Below are positions 35,395-46,491 of a DNA stretch of 64,000 bases, piece after piece. The DNA lies in assembly GCF_030272615.1 (NCBI RefSeq), contig NC_081414.1, positions 238,425,233 through 238,489,232 of the forward strand, written 5' to 3'. Source of the stretch: Cryptomeria japonica. Its lineage: Eukaryota; Streptophyta; Pinopsida; Cupressales; Cupressaceae. Position 1 is the first letter of the stretch; the number at the start of each line of letters is the position of its first letter. The notes beneath the pieces were generated by a model. That model was not told the origin of the DNA, did not search any database, and saw only the letters and a list, made by a program, of their open reading frames with translations. The position numbers were made by a program, and so were the translations under genes.

Positions 35395-36530
35395 ATGAGC
35401 CAGAAACAACAAGAATTGTCGACTAAATTGAGGCAAGAAAAAATTCAGATGGAAAATAAACTCAAAAAAATCAACGATACTAGTAAGAAATTGAATACAA
35501 AGATGAGTGAGGATAAGAGGTCATGGGGTTCCTGTAAGGAGAAGTTGGAAAACCAGGTTTCAGAGCTACAAAATGAGCTTAATGAAGCAAAAGTATTCAG
35601 CCAAGGACATGAACAACTGTGCAGTAAGCTGAGACAAGAAAAAACTGATTTGCAAGAAAGAGTTTTACAGTTGGATGGTGATCTTAATGAAGCAAGAATT
35701 TTGATTAACAAACATCAAGAATTGCGCTCTGAATTACTGAAAGAAAATAATCAATTGGAAAATAAGGTAAGAGAATACAATGATGAGACTGAAGAATTGA
35801 AAGCAAAATTGTCTGAAGCTGGGTGCTTGTGGGAATCTTCTAAGACAGAGTTGGAAGCCACTGTTGCAGGGCTGCAAAATGAGCTCAATGAAACAAAAGT
35901 GTTGAGCCTGAAACATGAAGAAGCATGCATTCAATTAAGGCATGAAAAAATAAAATTGGAAGAGGAGTTGAGAGAGTTGAATAATAGGAATGAGGAATTA
36001 CATGAAAAAATGACTGAAAAAGTTTACCTTTGGGATACTTGTAAGGTGAATTTAGAAGGTACGATTGTAAAGCTGCAGAAAAAGCTGAGTTAGAAATTTT
36101 TTTAAATCAATCCATTAATGAAACTCAACAATTGAAGGAAAAATTGGCTGAAGATAGGCACATGTGGGACGCTTCCAAGGGAGAATTTGAAGTTACAATT
36201 CCGAAACTGCAAAATGATCTCAATGAAGCGAGAATGCTAAGCCAAAGTATGAAGATTTGTGGTCTCAATCAGGAAAAGAAAAAAATGAGTTGGAAAAGAC
36301 TCTTAGACAACTACAAAATGAAGTCGATGAAACAAAGATTTTGAGAGTAAAAGACCAAGAGCAGTGTAATGTGCTAAGGGAAGAAAACAATCGGTTAGGA
36401 CATAAGGGAAGAAAACAATCGGTTAGGACATAAGTTGAAACAATGCAATGACAGCATTGCAAAATTAAATACAAAAATTAAAGAAGAGGAGCTATTGTGG
36501 GTTTGTAAGCTGAGCTGCAAGAAATAGGTA
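35395..36530 (+). pseudogene. Repetitive coiled-coil protein fragment, frameshifted
   Basis: From ATG 35395 a 232-codon frame reads as almost pure coiled coil, built from about 54-residue units with the recurring phrases LRQEK, LQNELNEAK and LWESSK. A frameshift near 36072 and the TAG at 36091 break it. The repeat continues in another frame at 36084-36245 (LAEDRHMWDASKGEFEV), shifts again near 36260 and carries on (LRQLQNEVDETKIL). A 27-30-bp tandem duplication of GAAGAAAACAATCGGTTAGG lies at about 36378-36432. I cannot name the parent; long plant coiled-coil proteins linked to the cytoskeleton or membranes are candidates. It ends about 50 bp from the tail of the HMA exon, in convergent orientation. 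Confidence 0.65.
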
Positions 36531-36580
36531 TGGAGATTTCTTCTTGGAAGAATAGGTACTGAAAACCCCTAGATGAGAAT

Positions 36581-37024
36581 TCAGCAGATGGTACAGAAGT
36601 TCTCATTTTCGAAACGGAATTTATACTCACCATTTTCCAAACTGTAATCATAATAAACCCTCGGAACATACACAGTTGTCGGGTTCTCTGATTTATTCTC
36701 TTCTTTCTTTTCCTTATTTCTCTCCTTAGCAGGCCCAACGCTCTGCAGTTCGACAAAATTAAAACCGAATTCCCTGAGTCTTGAGGCAATAAACAAAGGG
36801 TCTGCTTCCCCAATTACAGTCATCGTTTTTTCCTTCATGTCCACAGCCACAGAATCTACCCCTGCAATTCAAATATTCATTCATTAGATTGTGAAGAGGA
36901 ACAAATCTAGGGTTAGGGTTTGAGAGCGGAAAGGAAAAAGTAGCAGACCTTCCACCACTGCAACCACTTTAAGGGCTTTCCTCTTTCTTTTCTCGTCCTC
37001 AATCGGCAATTTTAACACCATTTT
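36581..37024 (-). CDS. HMA-domain protein or 3' exons with C-terminal CaaX box
   Basis: Two exons on the minus strand: 37024-36950 or 36949 and 36861-36581, joined over a GT-AG intron (GAAG/GTCTGC ... TTGCAG/GGGTAG) that keeps frame. The product from KMVLKLP to CTIC is about 118 residues with the heavy-metal-associated fold signature (KALKVVAVVEG, VDSVAVDMKEKTMTVIGEAD, SVGPAKE). The metal-binding MxCxxC loop is replaced by LPIEDEKRKRK, as in many plant HMA proteins that no longer bind metal. A charged linker (ERNKEKKEENKSEN) leads to the C-terminal CTIC, a plausible prenylation site that would place it at membranes, as in the HIPP family. No start codon is certain: ATG 37021 fits, but an acceptor at 37025 suggests an upstream exon. 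Confidence 0.75.
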
Positions 37025-37350
37025 CTGCAAGTTTTCAACACAGATGTTTATCAGTTGGAATTTTGACATGAATCCAGGAACTGAAGATATTTATAAACAG
37101 ATATGATTGGCGATGAATATCTTTGAATGATCAATATAAAATGACCATAAATAGAAGGGGCGTTGGTGAGCATCAATTAGTAGCCCGCCCTTAAATATCT
37201 TAGATATAATCAAAGACCACTGTTTTCCTTCGGTATCCTGCAACTTATACAATGACGGGAATGTATGTATCTCATAACGAAAAGAGTGATGAAATTAATA
37301 GCATTGGTATAGTTACAAAATTCAATTTAACAAAAACCACCAACTCTTAC
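37025..37350 (-). other. Possible intron joining the LRR exon to the HMA exon
   Basis: Minus-strand donor AAC/GTAAGA at 37350, a branch-like CTGAT at about 37052 and acceptor TTGCAG/AAAATGG at 37025. Both sides are phase 0, so SSFN would run directly into KMVLKLP. 326 bp. The alternative is a true intergenic gap between two separate genes. Confidence 0.45.
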
Positions 37351-38049
37351 GTTGAAGGAGGAATCAGTTACCACAGCTAAATTCCTTTCTTCCTTCTCCC
37401 TTCGCATTTCCATCCACCGCTGAGTTATCCCTTCATTTCCTGAAATGTCTATATACAACAAACTTTGACTGCCTTCCACACGATCCATCCATTCAGCACC
37501 CAATCTCTTACAATTTGAGAGATTTAATCTTGTCAATGATGGGAGAGTGTGGAAATCGTCGGAAATATTAGCCAAATTAGAGCATCCTGATAAATCTACA
37601 TTCTCCAAGCAAACAAGCTGACCAAAACAATCTGGAAATCTGGTTAAACTGCAGCATCCGGACAAACTCAACTCTTTTAACGCTCCAAGGCAATGGAAGT
37701 CGCCGCACAATTCCTCTAGTTTATCACATTTGGATAAATTTAAAGTTTGCAAACTTTTTAGTTTACCAAAAAAATCTGGAAGTCTGGTTAAACTGCAGCA
37801 TCCGGACAAATTCAACTCTTTTAACGCTCCAAGGCAATGGAAGTCGCTGCACAATTCTTCTAATTTATCACATTTGGATAAATTTAAGAATTGCAAACTT
37901 CTAAGTTCACCAAAAAGATCAGGTAGCTTGGTTAAACTGCAGCAGCTGGACATATCCAACTCTTTTAATGCTCCAGAACCTAGCAAGACTCTAAGACAGC
38001 CACATTCGTCACATTGGAAAGGGCATCTGTGCACAGTATTTGCTTCCAC
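37351..38049 (-). CDS. Leucine-rich-repeat fragment of a TIR-NLR-type resistance protein
   Basis: A 233-codon minus-strand frame (240 if read through the donor to TAA at 37327). It has about six LRR units of 23-24 residues, the first ones arranged as 48-residue pairs (ALKELNLSGCCSLTRLPD, SLQTLNLSKCDKLEELC) that are almost identical at DNA level. The C-terminal part (LPSLTRLNLSNCKRLGAEW, then QRWMEMRRE and NLAVVTDSSFN) is typical of plant, especially conifer, TIR-NLR ends. No TIR or NB-ARC is seen anywhere upstream in the window, so it is a 3' exon or a fragment. There is no good ATG; GTG 38049 opens the frame, and an acceptor such as GTGCACAG just inside suggests an exon start. In intact proteins this region senses effectors and restrains the NB-ARC switch. 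Confidence 0.72.
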
Positions 38050-38091
38050 ATAATGTTTACGTGTAGGATGTTATAGCATCTTCCTGACAAT

Positions 38092-38400
38092 CTACCCTGC
38101 ACCCTGCATTTTCCTGGAAATCAGGATTGCGATCTGTTCCAAGCTATCGTCGGGAACCCTGCTTTGACAGTCCTGGTTCTGAAGATGTAAGTTTTTCATA
38201 GATCTGACCTCTGCAAGTTTTTCCCAAATGGCCATCTGTTTCAAACCACCGTCAGGGACTCTGCTTTGACGACCCTGCACCTGCCTCTGCAGACGTGCGT
38301 TCTCTCTTGTTGAGAACCGCAAAAACCCCTGCAAACCCCTGCAAACCGTCCAAATATCCAATACGCATACGCCAAAAAGCTTGAGCATAATAATTGACAT
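38092..38400 (-). other. 102-codon open frame upstream of the LRR exon, unrecognised
   Basis: Contains an internal repeat, QSRVPDGGLKQMAIWEKL and QSRVPDDSLEQIAIL, about 38 residues apart, reflecting a DNA duplication. It may be a decayed LRR-gene exon or chance coding of repeated DNA. It ends 43 bp before the LRR frame opens. Confidence 0.3.
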
Positions 38401-39214
38401 AAATAATACGCATCTTTACCAGATAGAAACTAAGGAAATAGGGAAAATTTTACAACAAAACCATGTGTTGATTGGTTGGGTGTGCTCAGATTAATAACGT
38501 GTTAAGCAAAATAGCCTCCGCTATAGTTTCCTGCGGGCAGGAACTAACAAATCTTTAGGATGGCATGCGCCACCAAAAGATATTTTCATTGAGATCTTGA
38601 TATTGGCACATTTTAGGGAATTTGATTTTGTGTTAAATGCAATAAGCTTTTCTATAATCGTAGAGTAATAAAATAAAATAAAGGTGTAGAAAAATGAAAT
38701 TACTGCTGCCTGAGTTGATAGCTGTAAGGATTTTTTAGAGAAAGCATTTCTGTGGTGTTGAAATTATGTTACTCAAAACTCAATTTATAGATTTATATTT
38801 TTAGAGAATTTTTAGATCAAATTCTGTCATTCACAAGAATACTATTGAAATTGTATATCAATATGTAGATCCAAAATTTATTTAGATACTGTAATACTGA
38901 TTAAATAGTATGTCAGATTAAATCTAGTTGACTTTCTTGAAGTTAATTAGAACAATACAGTCAACTAGATTTAGTCTGGGATATTCTGATAGTAATACAA
39001 TTAAATCTATTTGAAAAAAATCAAAATAATAAAGGAAAAAATAATATTTTTCAATGAATCCAGACAGACTTATCAACATAGTACATCTCAACCTTAATTC
39101 TTTAAAGCTGAAAAGACAAAAAAAACAAGAAAAAGAAACAGAGTTAACATACTCAAAACAGAGTTATAAAAATAGTATATCCCATTAAAATATAAGAAAC
39201 CTTGCATCTAAAAA
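38401..39214. other. AT-rich DNA, no gene recognised
   Basis: A short inverted pair, TTAAATCTAGTTGACTTTCTTG against CAGTCAACTAGATTTAG (about 38920-38975), is visible. No NB-ARC or TIR remnant. Confidence 0.4.
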
Positions 39215-40530
39215 GAGAAAAAGCCATGTTGGCCGGCGTCGCTGTGTCTCTGTTGACCAAGAGGGGGAATGTTGTAAGACAGATAGAATTCCCTATCAAA
39301 CGGATTCAGCTGACTCATTTTCTTTCAGGCTGTAATAACAAGTGAAAGCAAAGCCTCAAGGAATCACGAGTAAAAAGATTCATAAACTGAAACCACAGTG
39401 GGTTGTATTTATATCAGCTTGTCATGGAGATTAACCAATTAAAACACTTTGCCTCTTCAAGATATAAATTGATAGAGCGTTGATTCTACTGAAAACAAAT
39501 TGTAATGACCTAAGTTGCTTGTCAAACCTAGATGAATATGAGGTTCATACAGAGTTCAACTGAAGAAAGAAACATCCTGAATAGGTTAACTATCATTTCT
39601 TTATAGCTCTGAAAATACTAATATTCAACAACTTCAAAGATTTATCGTACAATACATAGACCAACTGTAAACCTACGGAAGAGAGGGTACAAAAATAAAA
39701 TATTGTTTATCAATCTCCCCACAATCCGTGCCAGAACAATTAATGGGACAGGTGATAGGTTGGAGGTGTAGATTGAGATAGGAGTAGACTGAAATCCAGT
39801 CGTATCCAAGAAAGATCAGGTTTTTGTTAGTCTTTAATGTTGAAGATTGACAATAGATATGGGAGAAATGGACATCTTAGGAAAGGCAGTGAGTAATTGG
39901 GATTATCTTCCAACATATCTGAAGCCTATTTCTTATTAGTTTTTAGCAATCAAAATAATAAAGCAAAATCATCTTTATTAGTGGGATTCATATTACGATA
40001 TAATAATAGGATTTAATTGCATAATTTTTGAGTTAAATTGGTTCATTCATATTTCATAACAGATATCTAGTGAGAATGAATGGTCTACTTAACATTCATT
40101 GTATCGAGGTGATGCACACATGGCTGAAACATCAAGACTTCCTAAGAGTAGGTCACCCATCCTAATAATTTTTCTGACTCAAACATGAGAAACTCCATGA
40201 TTAAGTGTGCTTGAATTGAAGTAATACTGAGATGACTGACCTCATTAGAAATTCCAATACTTCATTAACCAAACCATCTTAAATACATTCATAAAGATTA
40301 TATATTGATTAGATTCTTTTACAATACAACTTAATTCTTAAACTCCCACCAAAATTCATTCTTTTATATGACACAGCCACATTATCTTCTATTGTATTGC
40401 AAGATTGATAGTGAATGTTTTAGGTGATATGCCAAAGGTCACAAAATGCATGCATCATTAAGAAAAAACCCCACGAAAAGTAAAACCTATGAACGTTTCA
40501 ATTAGATCTAGGCTAACCCAAAGAATAATA
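39215..40530 (+). repeat. Segmental repeat block C, copy 1, with LTR start at 39270
   Basis: Matches 61905-62790. A polypurine tract AAGAGGGGGAA (39259-39269) precedes TGTTGTAAGACAGATAGAATTCCCT at 39270. Further shared phrases include AAAACACTTTGCCTCTTCAAG and TCTTTAATGTTGAAGATTGA. Confidence 0.75.
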
Positions 40531-40706
40531 AACTTGTTAAACATGCAAGAGACCTTAGTAGGATTTATAATATAAAGAAAATTACAACTTTGTTTTAGGG
40601 CTTGAACCCAGGGAAGCAAATACACAGTAAATAATTTATTTAGGGCTTCAACCCAAGTTCATTACTCTTTGATAATTACCATATTTATGTAAGGATGATT
40701 TAGCCT

Positions 40707-40865
40707 CAAATTAGCATGAAGAATTAATTAATTTCAATAATAATAACTCAACATGACTTCAAATTAACATGAATAATTAATTAATTTCAATAATAATAAC
40801 TCAACATGACTTCAAATTAGCATGAATAGTTAATTAATTTCAATAATAATAACTCTACATCACTA
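40707..40865 (+). repeat. 53-bp tandem repeat, three units
   Basis: Units begin CAAATTAGCATGAA or a close variant at 40707, 40760 and 40813. Copy 1 of the surrounding repeat has one unit. Confidence 0.9.
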
Positions 40866-41185
40866 CATCAACTACTTTGACACATTGCATCTAGCACACT
40901 TCTGGCTATACTCAAATGTAGCTACTTTTGGATCACTACCTCCAATAAGCATTATAAAGTTATTTAAACACTTCCACACAACACACCACCATCACATAAA
41001 GTCTAATCTGCATTTTTCCCCATTCTGAGACATGCATAATATTATGAAATCCATTAAGGAAAATCATTTCCATAACCAAATCAATTCCCAAGAGCTATTA
41101 AAATTCAAATATGCAGACACAGAGAAGACAATCTTTTCCAAAAATAAAATGCAGAAATAAGAACCACCAACCTACAATTCGCAAA

Positions 41186-41347
41186 ACCAAAACTTGAAGT
41201 TGAAACCTGAAATTGTCAAGCCTTCTCAAATCTAAATGGCAATCCACTCTTCCAAACCAAATTTGAACCAAAACTTGAAGTTGAAATACGAAATTGTCAA
41301 GCCTTCTCAAATCCAAATGGCAATCCACTCTACCAAACCAAATTCGA
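41186..41347 (+). repeat. 81-bp tandem duplication
   Basis: ACCAAAACTTGAAGTTGAAA... starts at 41186 and 41267; the two units differ at a few positions. Confidence 0.9.
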
Positions 41348-41889
41348 AAGCCTCTTGCAATGATCTACCCGATAGCAGACTAGCAAGCCAAAATAAATAG
41401 AAAAATTAAATTTTAGATTATAGTTTTTTATAGTTTTTCCCACCAATAGAAAAATTTCAAAAACCATATATATTAGTTACCATTGCAAAGTTCAAAAAAT
41501 ACATAATATAAATATATATTTCTTACCTACTCAATCAAGATGACCAATTGAAAATAAGGGTAGGTAAAATATATCAAACTCAATTACTTTAATATAGAAA
41601 TGACATTCAATTAGGAAATACAAATATTTCCTCAAAATTTGACGGTAGGTTAAAATAATATTATTTACAAATAATATTCCATATTTTAATTAAATAATTC
41701 TTACACAATAATTTATAATTAATCTTCATTATTCATAATAACGCAAATAAATAAATAAAATAAAATAAATAGAACTCAAATAAATAATTAAATTAAAATC
41801 AATAAATAAAAGTCATCTCAACAATAAATCAAATAAATTAAATAATTAAACAATAAATGGAGTACAATTAAATATTAATAAATTAATTA

Positions 41890-42060
41890 CTCAATTAAAC
41901 TCTTTTTTGTATTAAGTATCATAAAACAACATTACAAATTGAAAGGTCTTGGTTGAGAAAAACACAACCGTCTAACAGATGGGACTCATAGTATCAATAA
42001 AACCATGGCTGGAAAGCCTGCAAGCCATATCATGTGACCTTACATTTAGGTTACAGATGA
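41890..42060 (-). pseudogene. Probable LINE 3' tail
   Basis: On the minus strand GACCTTTCAATTTGTAATG then TTTTATGATACTTAATAC and an A-rich end resemble the 3' untranslated end of plant L1 elements. The rest of the element is absent. Confidence 0.3.
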
Positions 42061-43960
42061 AGCATAGGATAAATAATCAAATAAATAGTAAATATTCATT
42101 TAATTAAATGGATAGATTTATGTGACTACACCCATATTTCTATGTGGGTTGAGGGAGCCCGTAAAAACCCTCTTGGTTTCTTTGGTGCCTTCTCAAAACT
42201 TTGTTTCCTAGATTGGTCCTTCAAGCTATTCTGTTGTGATCTAGGCTGTTTTTGGTTGTGAGAGCCTTTCAAAACCCACTCTTTTGGTTGGTTGTGGGAG
42301 CCTCATAAAAACCCACAGTCAAGGTTGAGGGAGCCTGGAAAAACACTAAGTATTGTGTTCTTATCAAGGATAGGCTGGATGTTGGCAATTTTCAAGGCCC
42401 ATTTTGCCCAATGTTTGGTTCTGGTTAGGTTCAGGTGTTGTTTTGGAGAGATTGGAGTATTTTTTACAGGTTAAGGTAGCCTTGGAAAACTCTTCTTGTT
42501 TGCTAAGGGTGCCTGGTAAACCTTTGTGTTCAGCTTTTAGATCTATAGTTTGTTGTCCTAGATCTGTTGTTTGTGCCAACCTGGGTTGTATTTCATATTA
42601 TTTTTCTATGGATAGCATATGGTTTGTTGTGGCTGCTTTGTTTTGTAGCTTCTTTTGCCTTTGATGTTGTAATGTTTGACTCTTCTTGTGAGGTGGTGGC
42701 TAGGCTACTTATTCTCCTTGATATATCTTCCTACAGTGTCTGTTTGTTGGTTCCGAATCCATGAAAAATTCAAGGGTTTCAAGTCCCTTTAGAACCTTTT
42801 GTCTTGTGTTTTGGTCTCCTCAAATCCTATTTATGCTAGTTAAAACATTGACATAGAGTAATTTTACAAGAATTTAAAAGTCAATTGTTAACACAATAAA
42901 CCGAATAACATAGTCAAATAATTCAACCATATTATCATCAAATCATATAGAATACTCTCATTAATTTATAGCATTAAGGGTTCTAATACTTATCTTAATC
43001 TTGAGCATGTGGAATGATCATTGTTACTCTAAGAACTATCTAGTGGCCCTGACCATAGCACCCCAAGAGGAAACAAGTTCTTACATAGTATCCCACATAC
43101 CTCATAGCATGAAAAACACAAAATCCCAAATTCCTCACAAAAAAAAAAATCCCTCACCAGGACACTCCTAGGTCAATGTTATACCTCGAGTTGAACATGC
43201 ATTGTGTACCCCTTTTCCAAATGCCCATAGCCCATCAAGTCACCATTTTTACCTTCTTTCATTAGTGATCTTCATTCTCCCTTCCTAAATCCAACATAAT
43301 TGACTTATGTAATATTTTAAGGGTTGATTTCCAAACCATCATACCTTTTTAAAAATGTTGGTTGTGGTGATTAGGCATATTCTTTGGTTGTGTGGCTCCT
43401 TGGAATCCATTTCTTTTAATCACATTCTTAGGGAGTGAAATGACATGTTGCTTATTGTTAGTGGAGATGGATACAAGTGTAATTTGTTTTCTTTCAAGCT
43501 TCTTGTTTTGTATCGCTCTCTAGGATTTAATAAATTTTTACCTATCTTTTAGTTAAAAAATAATCATAATTATTTTTCTTTTTAAGATAGTTGTTCATAA
43601 ATATTATTTAATAATATTTCTTTTAACCAAAGGATTATAATATCCTTTATTTTTATCTCCTTGTTTTACTTCTAAAATGATTATTTCATAACATAATCTT
43701 CTTTGGAAAAAAAGTCACATAATAGTTAGCCATACCTCTTATGTATTTTAGAAGTTTTATTGATAATATTCATGAATAAACAAATAAGGGATAAATATAT
43801 CAAATCCAAGCAATGGGTTCTTTATGTTACAACATGACACAAATTTGACACCCACAACAAAAACCAACATAAGAAAATAAGTGCCACATAGTGTCATTTA
43901 GATTTGTAATAGTAATTATCTATGCTTTTTTTCAAACAATAGCAAATAGAAGAGATTAAT
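42061..43960. other. No gene recognised
   Basis: 42130-42830 has repeated GGGAGCCTNNNAAAACCC-like phrases and weakly resembles 63660-63830, suggesting an old repeat. 43560-43960 is AT-rich. Open frames at 42292-42764 overlap on both strands and look like chance. Confidence 0.4.
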
Positions 43961-43969
43961 AATTTTGTA

Positions 43970-44480
43970 ACCCTAACTTTAAATTAATCCTAACATTAAT
44001 TAAGTTGTAATCATATTTGAAACCTAACAGTAATACTAGTTGAATGCTAATTATAAATTTTAAGTAATACCTAACCTACTTTGAACCCTAGTCTTAACCC
44101 TTACCCTAACCCTATTCTAACTCTAATAAAAGTCTTGTCTCTAATGCCAATAATAACTCTAGTCATAATTGAATTGTATTCCTAACCTCTTTGAATCCTA
44201 ACCATAATTTAACACTAACCCTAACTCCAATTTAACTTTATACCTAACCCTTACCCTAATTAAATCCTTACGCTAACCATGCTTGAACTATAACCATAAT
44301 TTAACCCTAACTAAAAAACTTCTTTTATAAATTTAATTAAACACTAATTCAATCATAGTCCTAACACTAATTCAACCCTACTTTTAATAAACTCAACACT
44401 AAGCTTATTAAACATAAATGTAACCCTAATTCAATCCCAATTGAACCATAATCGTAACACTAACTATAATTATAATTGAG
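43970..44480 (+). repeat. Degenerate telomere-like repeats, C-rich strand
   Basis: Many CCCTAA and CCTAAC motifs, best at 44090-44125 (ACCCTTACCCTAACCCTA), mixed with AACCNTAATTT variants. This is typical of interstitial telomere-derived DNA. Confidence 0.7.
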
Positions 44481-44803
44481 ATGTAATTATAATGAATGTA
44501 TTTGGTATTCTTTGTATTTTTTTGTATTATTCAATAATGGAATATCAATAATGCTAGAGGGTATGGTTGATTCAAATTTTAAAAATAAGAGATTCTAGGA
44601 TGTGGCCTACGAATTTTCGGACTTAAAGACTGTTGAGGGTGGAAGAAGATTCGAGGATGCAACTTGGAGGAGTTAACCTCCTCCACCCGGTTTGAGATCT
44701 CTACCCCATCCACTTACATTTTTTCGAGTCCTTTTGGTTTTAATGCTCTGCATCAATAGTTAAAACTAACTGCACCGCACCTCATGCGACCCAACCATGG
44801 TTC

Positions 44804-46489
44804 TTGACGGAGCTAGAGTCACATGGAGGAGCCATTAATGGCCCAAAATCTATCGCTCACACAACCACAACACTAAAAAAAACCTTTACGGAGACCGTCA
44901 CCCCACCTGCGAATGGAGTCCACCAATCGGCGCAATTCCTTAAGGCCCTTGATGGTGAAGGATCCAGTAAGGAAGGTAAGTGCCCTCGCATTACCTTGGA
45001 CTCCTTGTGCATTTTACTGAATAATGAGATGTTGAATGAAATTGCTTCAGAAAAAATTAGGTTATGTGACACTACTATTTTCTTTGCTTGTGTGGACATC
45101 CAAAAATGTCTGCCTAGAAAGTTCTTAGATGACTAGTTTAACAATCTTTGGAACCAGAAACTAGGGCTTAAAATATCATTCTGTAGGCAAATTCAGAAAG
45201 GTTTCTATCTTATTTTTTTTAACTCGCATGAAGCCCAACTGGAAGCCCTCAAACGCCAATACTGGACGGTCAGAAATACATCCTTTTGAGCCTTAGGTTG
45301 GTCTCCAGAGGTAGTCAATGAAGAAGTTCTTGCACTTTCCTCCCCCAGATGGGTCATCCTTAAAGATGTCCCTCCCTTTTTGTGGCGATTTCTTCCCCAG
45401 CTGATGGAACCATTTGGCAAAACAATTAGGGTTGATGAGACTACCCGTCTGGTGCCCAACCTAGATGCAAAAATGCTCATATCTATTAAGCCTGGAATTG
45501 ATATCCCCCCATGCTTAAACCTAAATATTAATGGAGAAACCTTCCTCTGCCCTGTTGAGATGCTTGGAGGTTTGAACGCCTACTTTCTTTGCAAAAAGGA
45601 AGGGCATATTCATAAAAACTATCCAATCATCAATCACGGGAAACAAAAGAATGACTCACCCAATACCTCGTAAAACCCTAAAATCAATAATGACCTAAAA
45701 TTGACTCCCCTACACTCTGCTAACAAAGAAACCCCCGCACTCGGTCCCAAGCCCAATGAATTAAACCCGATGCATGTTGATCTCACGCCTCTGGTCCCTG
45801 AACCCCTCATTTTCGTCCCCTCAAAACCTCCCGAAGGATCATCTTCTGATTGCTTTCAAGTGGTTACCTCAAGAAAGCAAAGACAAAAATTAACCCACCA
45901 AAATGCCCTAAATCGATCTAATGTCTCAAGTACAGATAAATTGGCCATTACTAGCAATCCCCCTCTTGAAATTAAAGACCTACCATCCACTTCGCAAAGC
46001 CTGACTAATTCTCTAGTTAAAAAAATGGTTAAAAAGTTGGAAAAACCTAATCGTGGTGCTGATGATGCTAGCATCAATGATAATACTACAAAAATGGTAC
46101 TCAGATCTTGAACACCCAAGCAAACGACACCATTTTCATTTGTAGACATTACCTCTGATGTGAGCACCACCAACCCCTCGATAGGCTCCCAGGTTAATGA
46201 AATTGAGGATAATCATGTGATAGAAGTTATCTTTGCCAGCAAGGGTTTAGATGACATTAGCTCTGGCATGATGCTCCTTGGTTTTCCAGGCTCCTAGTTG
46301 TCGGGGTTTGACATAGGAGGAAATGCGGATGTTAGAATTGAGCTATCTGAGATTAGTGAAGATGACGAGGACCTTATGAAAGGATCCTCCATGAATAAAA
46401 ATAATGGTAGACCTATGGGATCTAAGAACAAGAAAAAAATTGGAGATCAACACGATCTCCCTACCAGCTCTGTTAAAACCCCCTTCTAA
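44804..46489 (+). pseudogene. LINE ORF1, RNA-binding protein, several in-frame stops
   Basis: A single frame runs the whole length, broken by about five stops (near 45136, 45288, 45673, 46111 and 46297) and apparently no frameshift. The middle (ILKDVPPFLWRFLPQLME ... GKTIRVDETT) is the DUF4283-like N-terminal domain of plant LINE ORF1 proteins. It is followed by a damaged CCHC knuckle (FLCKKEGHIHKNYP, first and last Cys lost) and a Lys-rich, then acidic, tail. In live elements this protein coats the LINE RNA. Confidence 0.75.
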
Positions 46490-46491
46490 GG

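Larger units (their letters stand above)
40552..41890 (+). repeat. Dispersed repeat, copy 2
   Basis: Relative of 27766-28400 in the same orientation. It contains the 53-bp and 81-bp tandem repeats listed below and about 490 bp missing from copy 1. Confidence 0.75.

Noticed and set aside
42292-42764. Overlapping 60-86-codon frames on both strands
   Set aside because: Mutually overlapping, no family resemblance, in a stretch of repeated GGGAGCC phrases that looks like an old repeat.
38400-44000. Upstream TIR or NB-ARC exons completing the LRR gene
   Set aside because: I looked for P-loop, kinase-2, GLPL and TIR motifs on the minus strand and saw none, so a complete resistance gene cannot be claimed.
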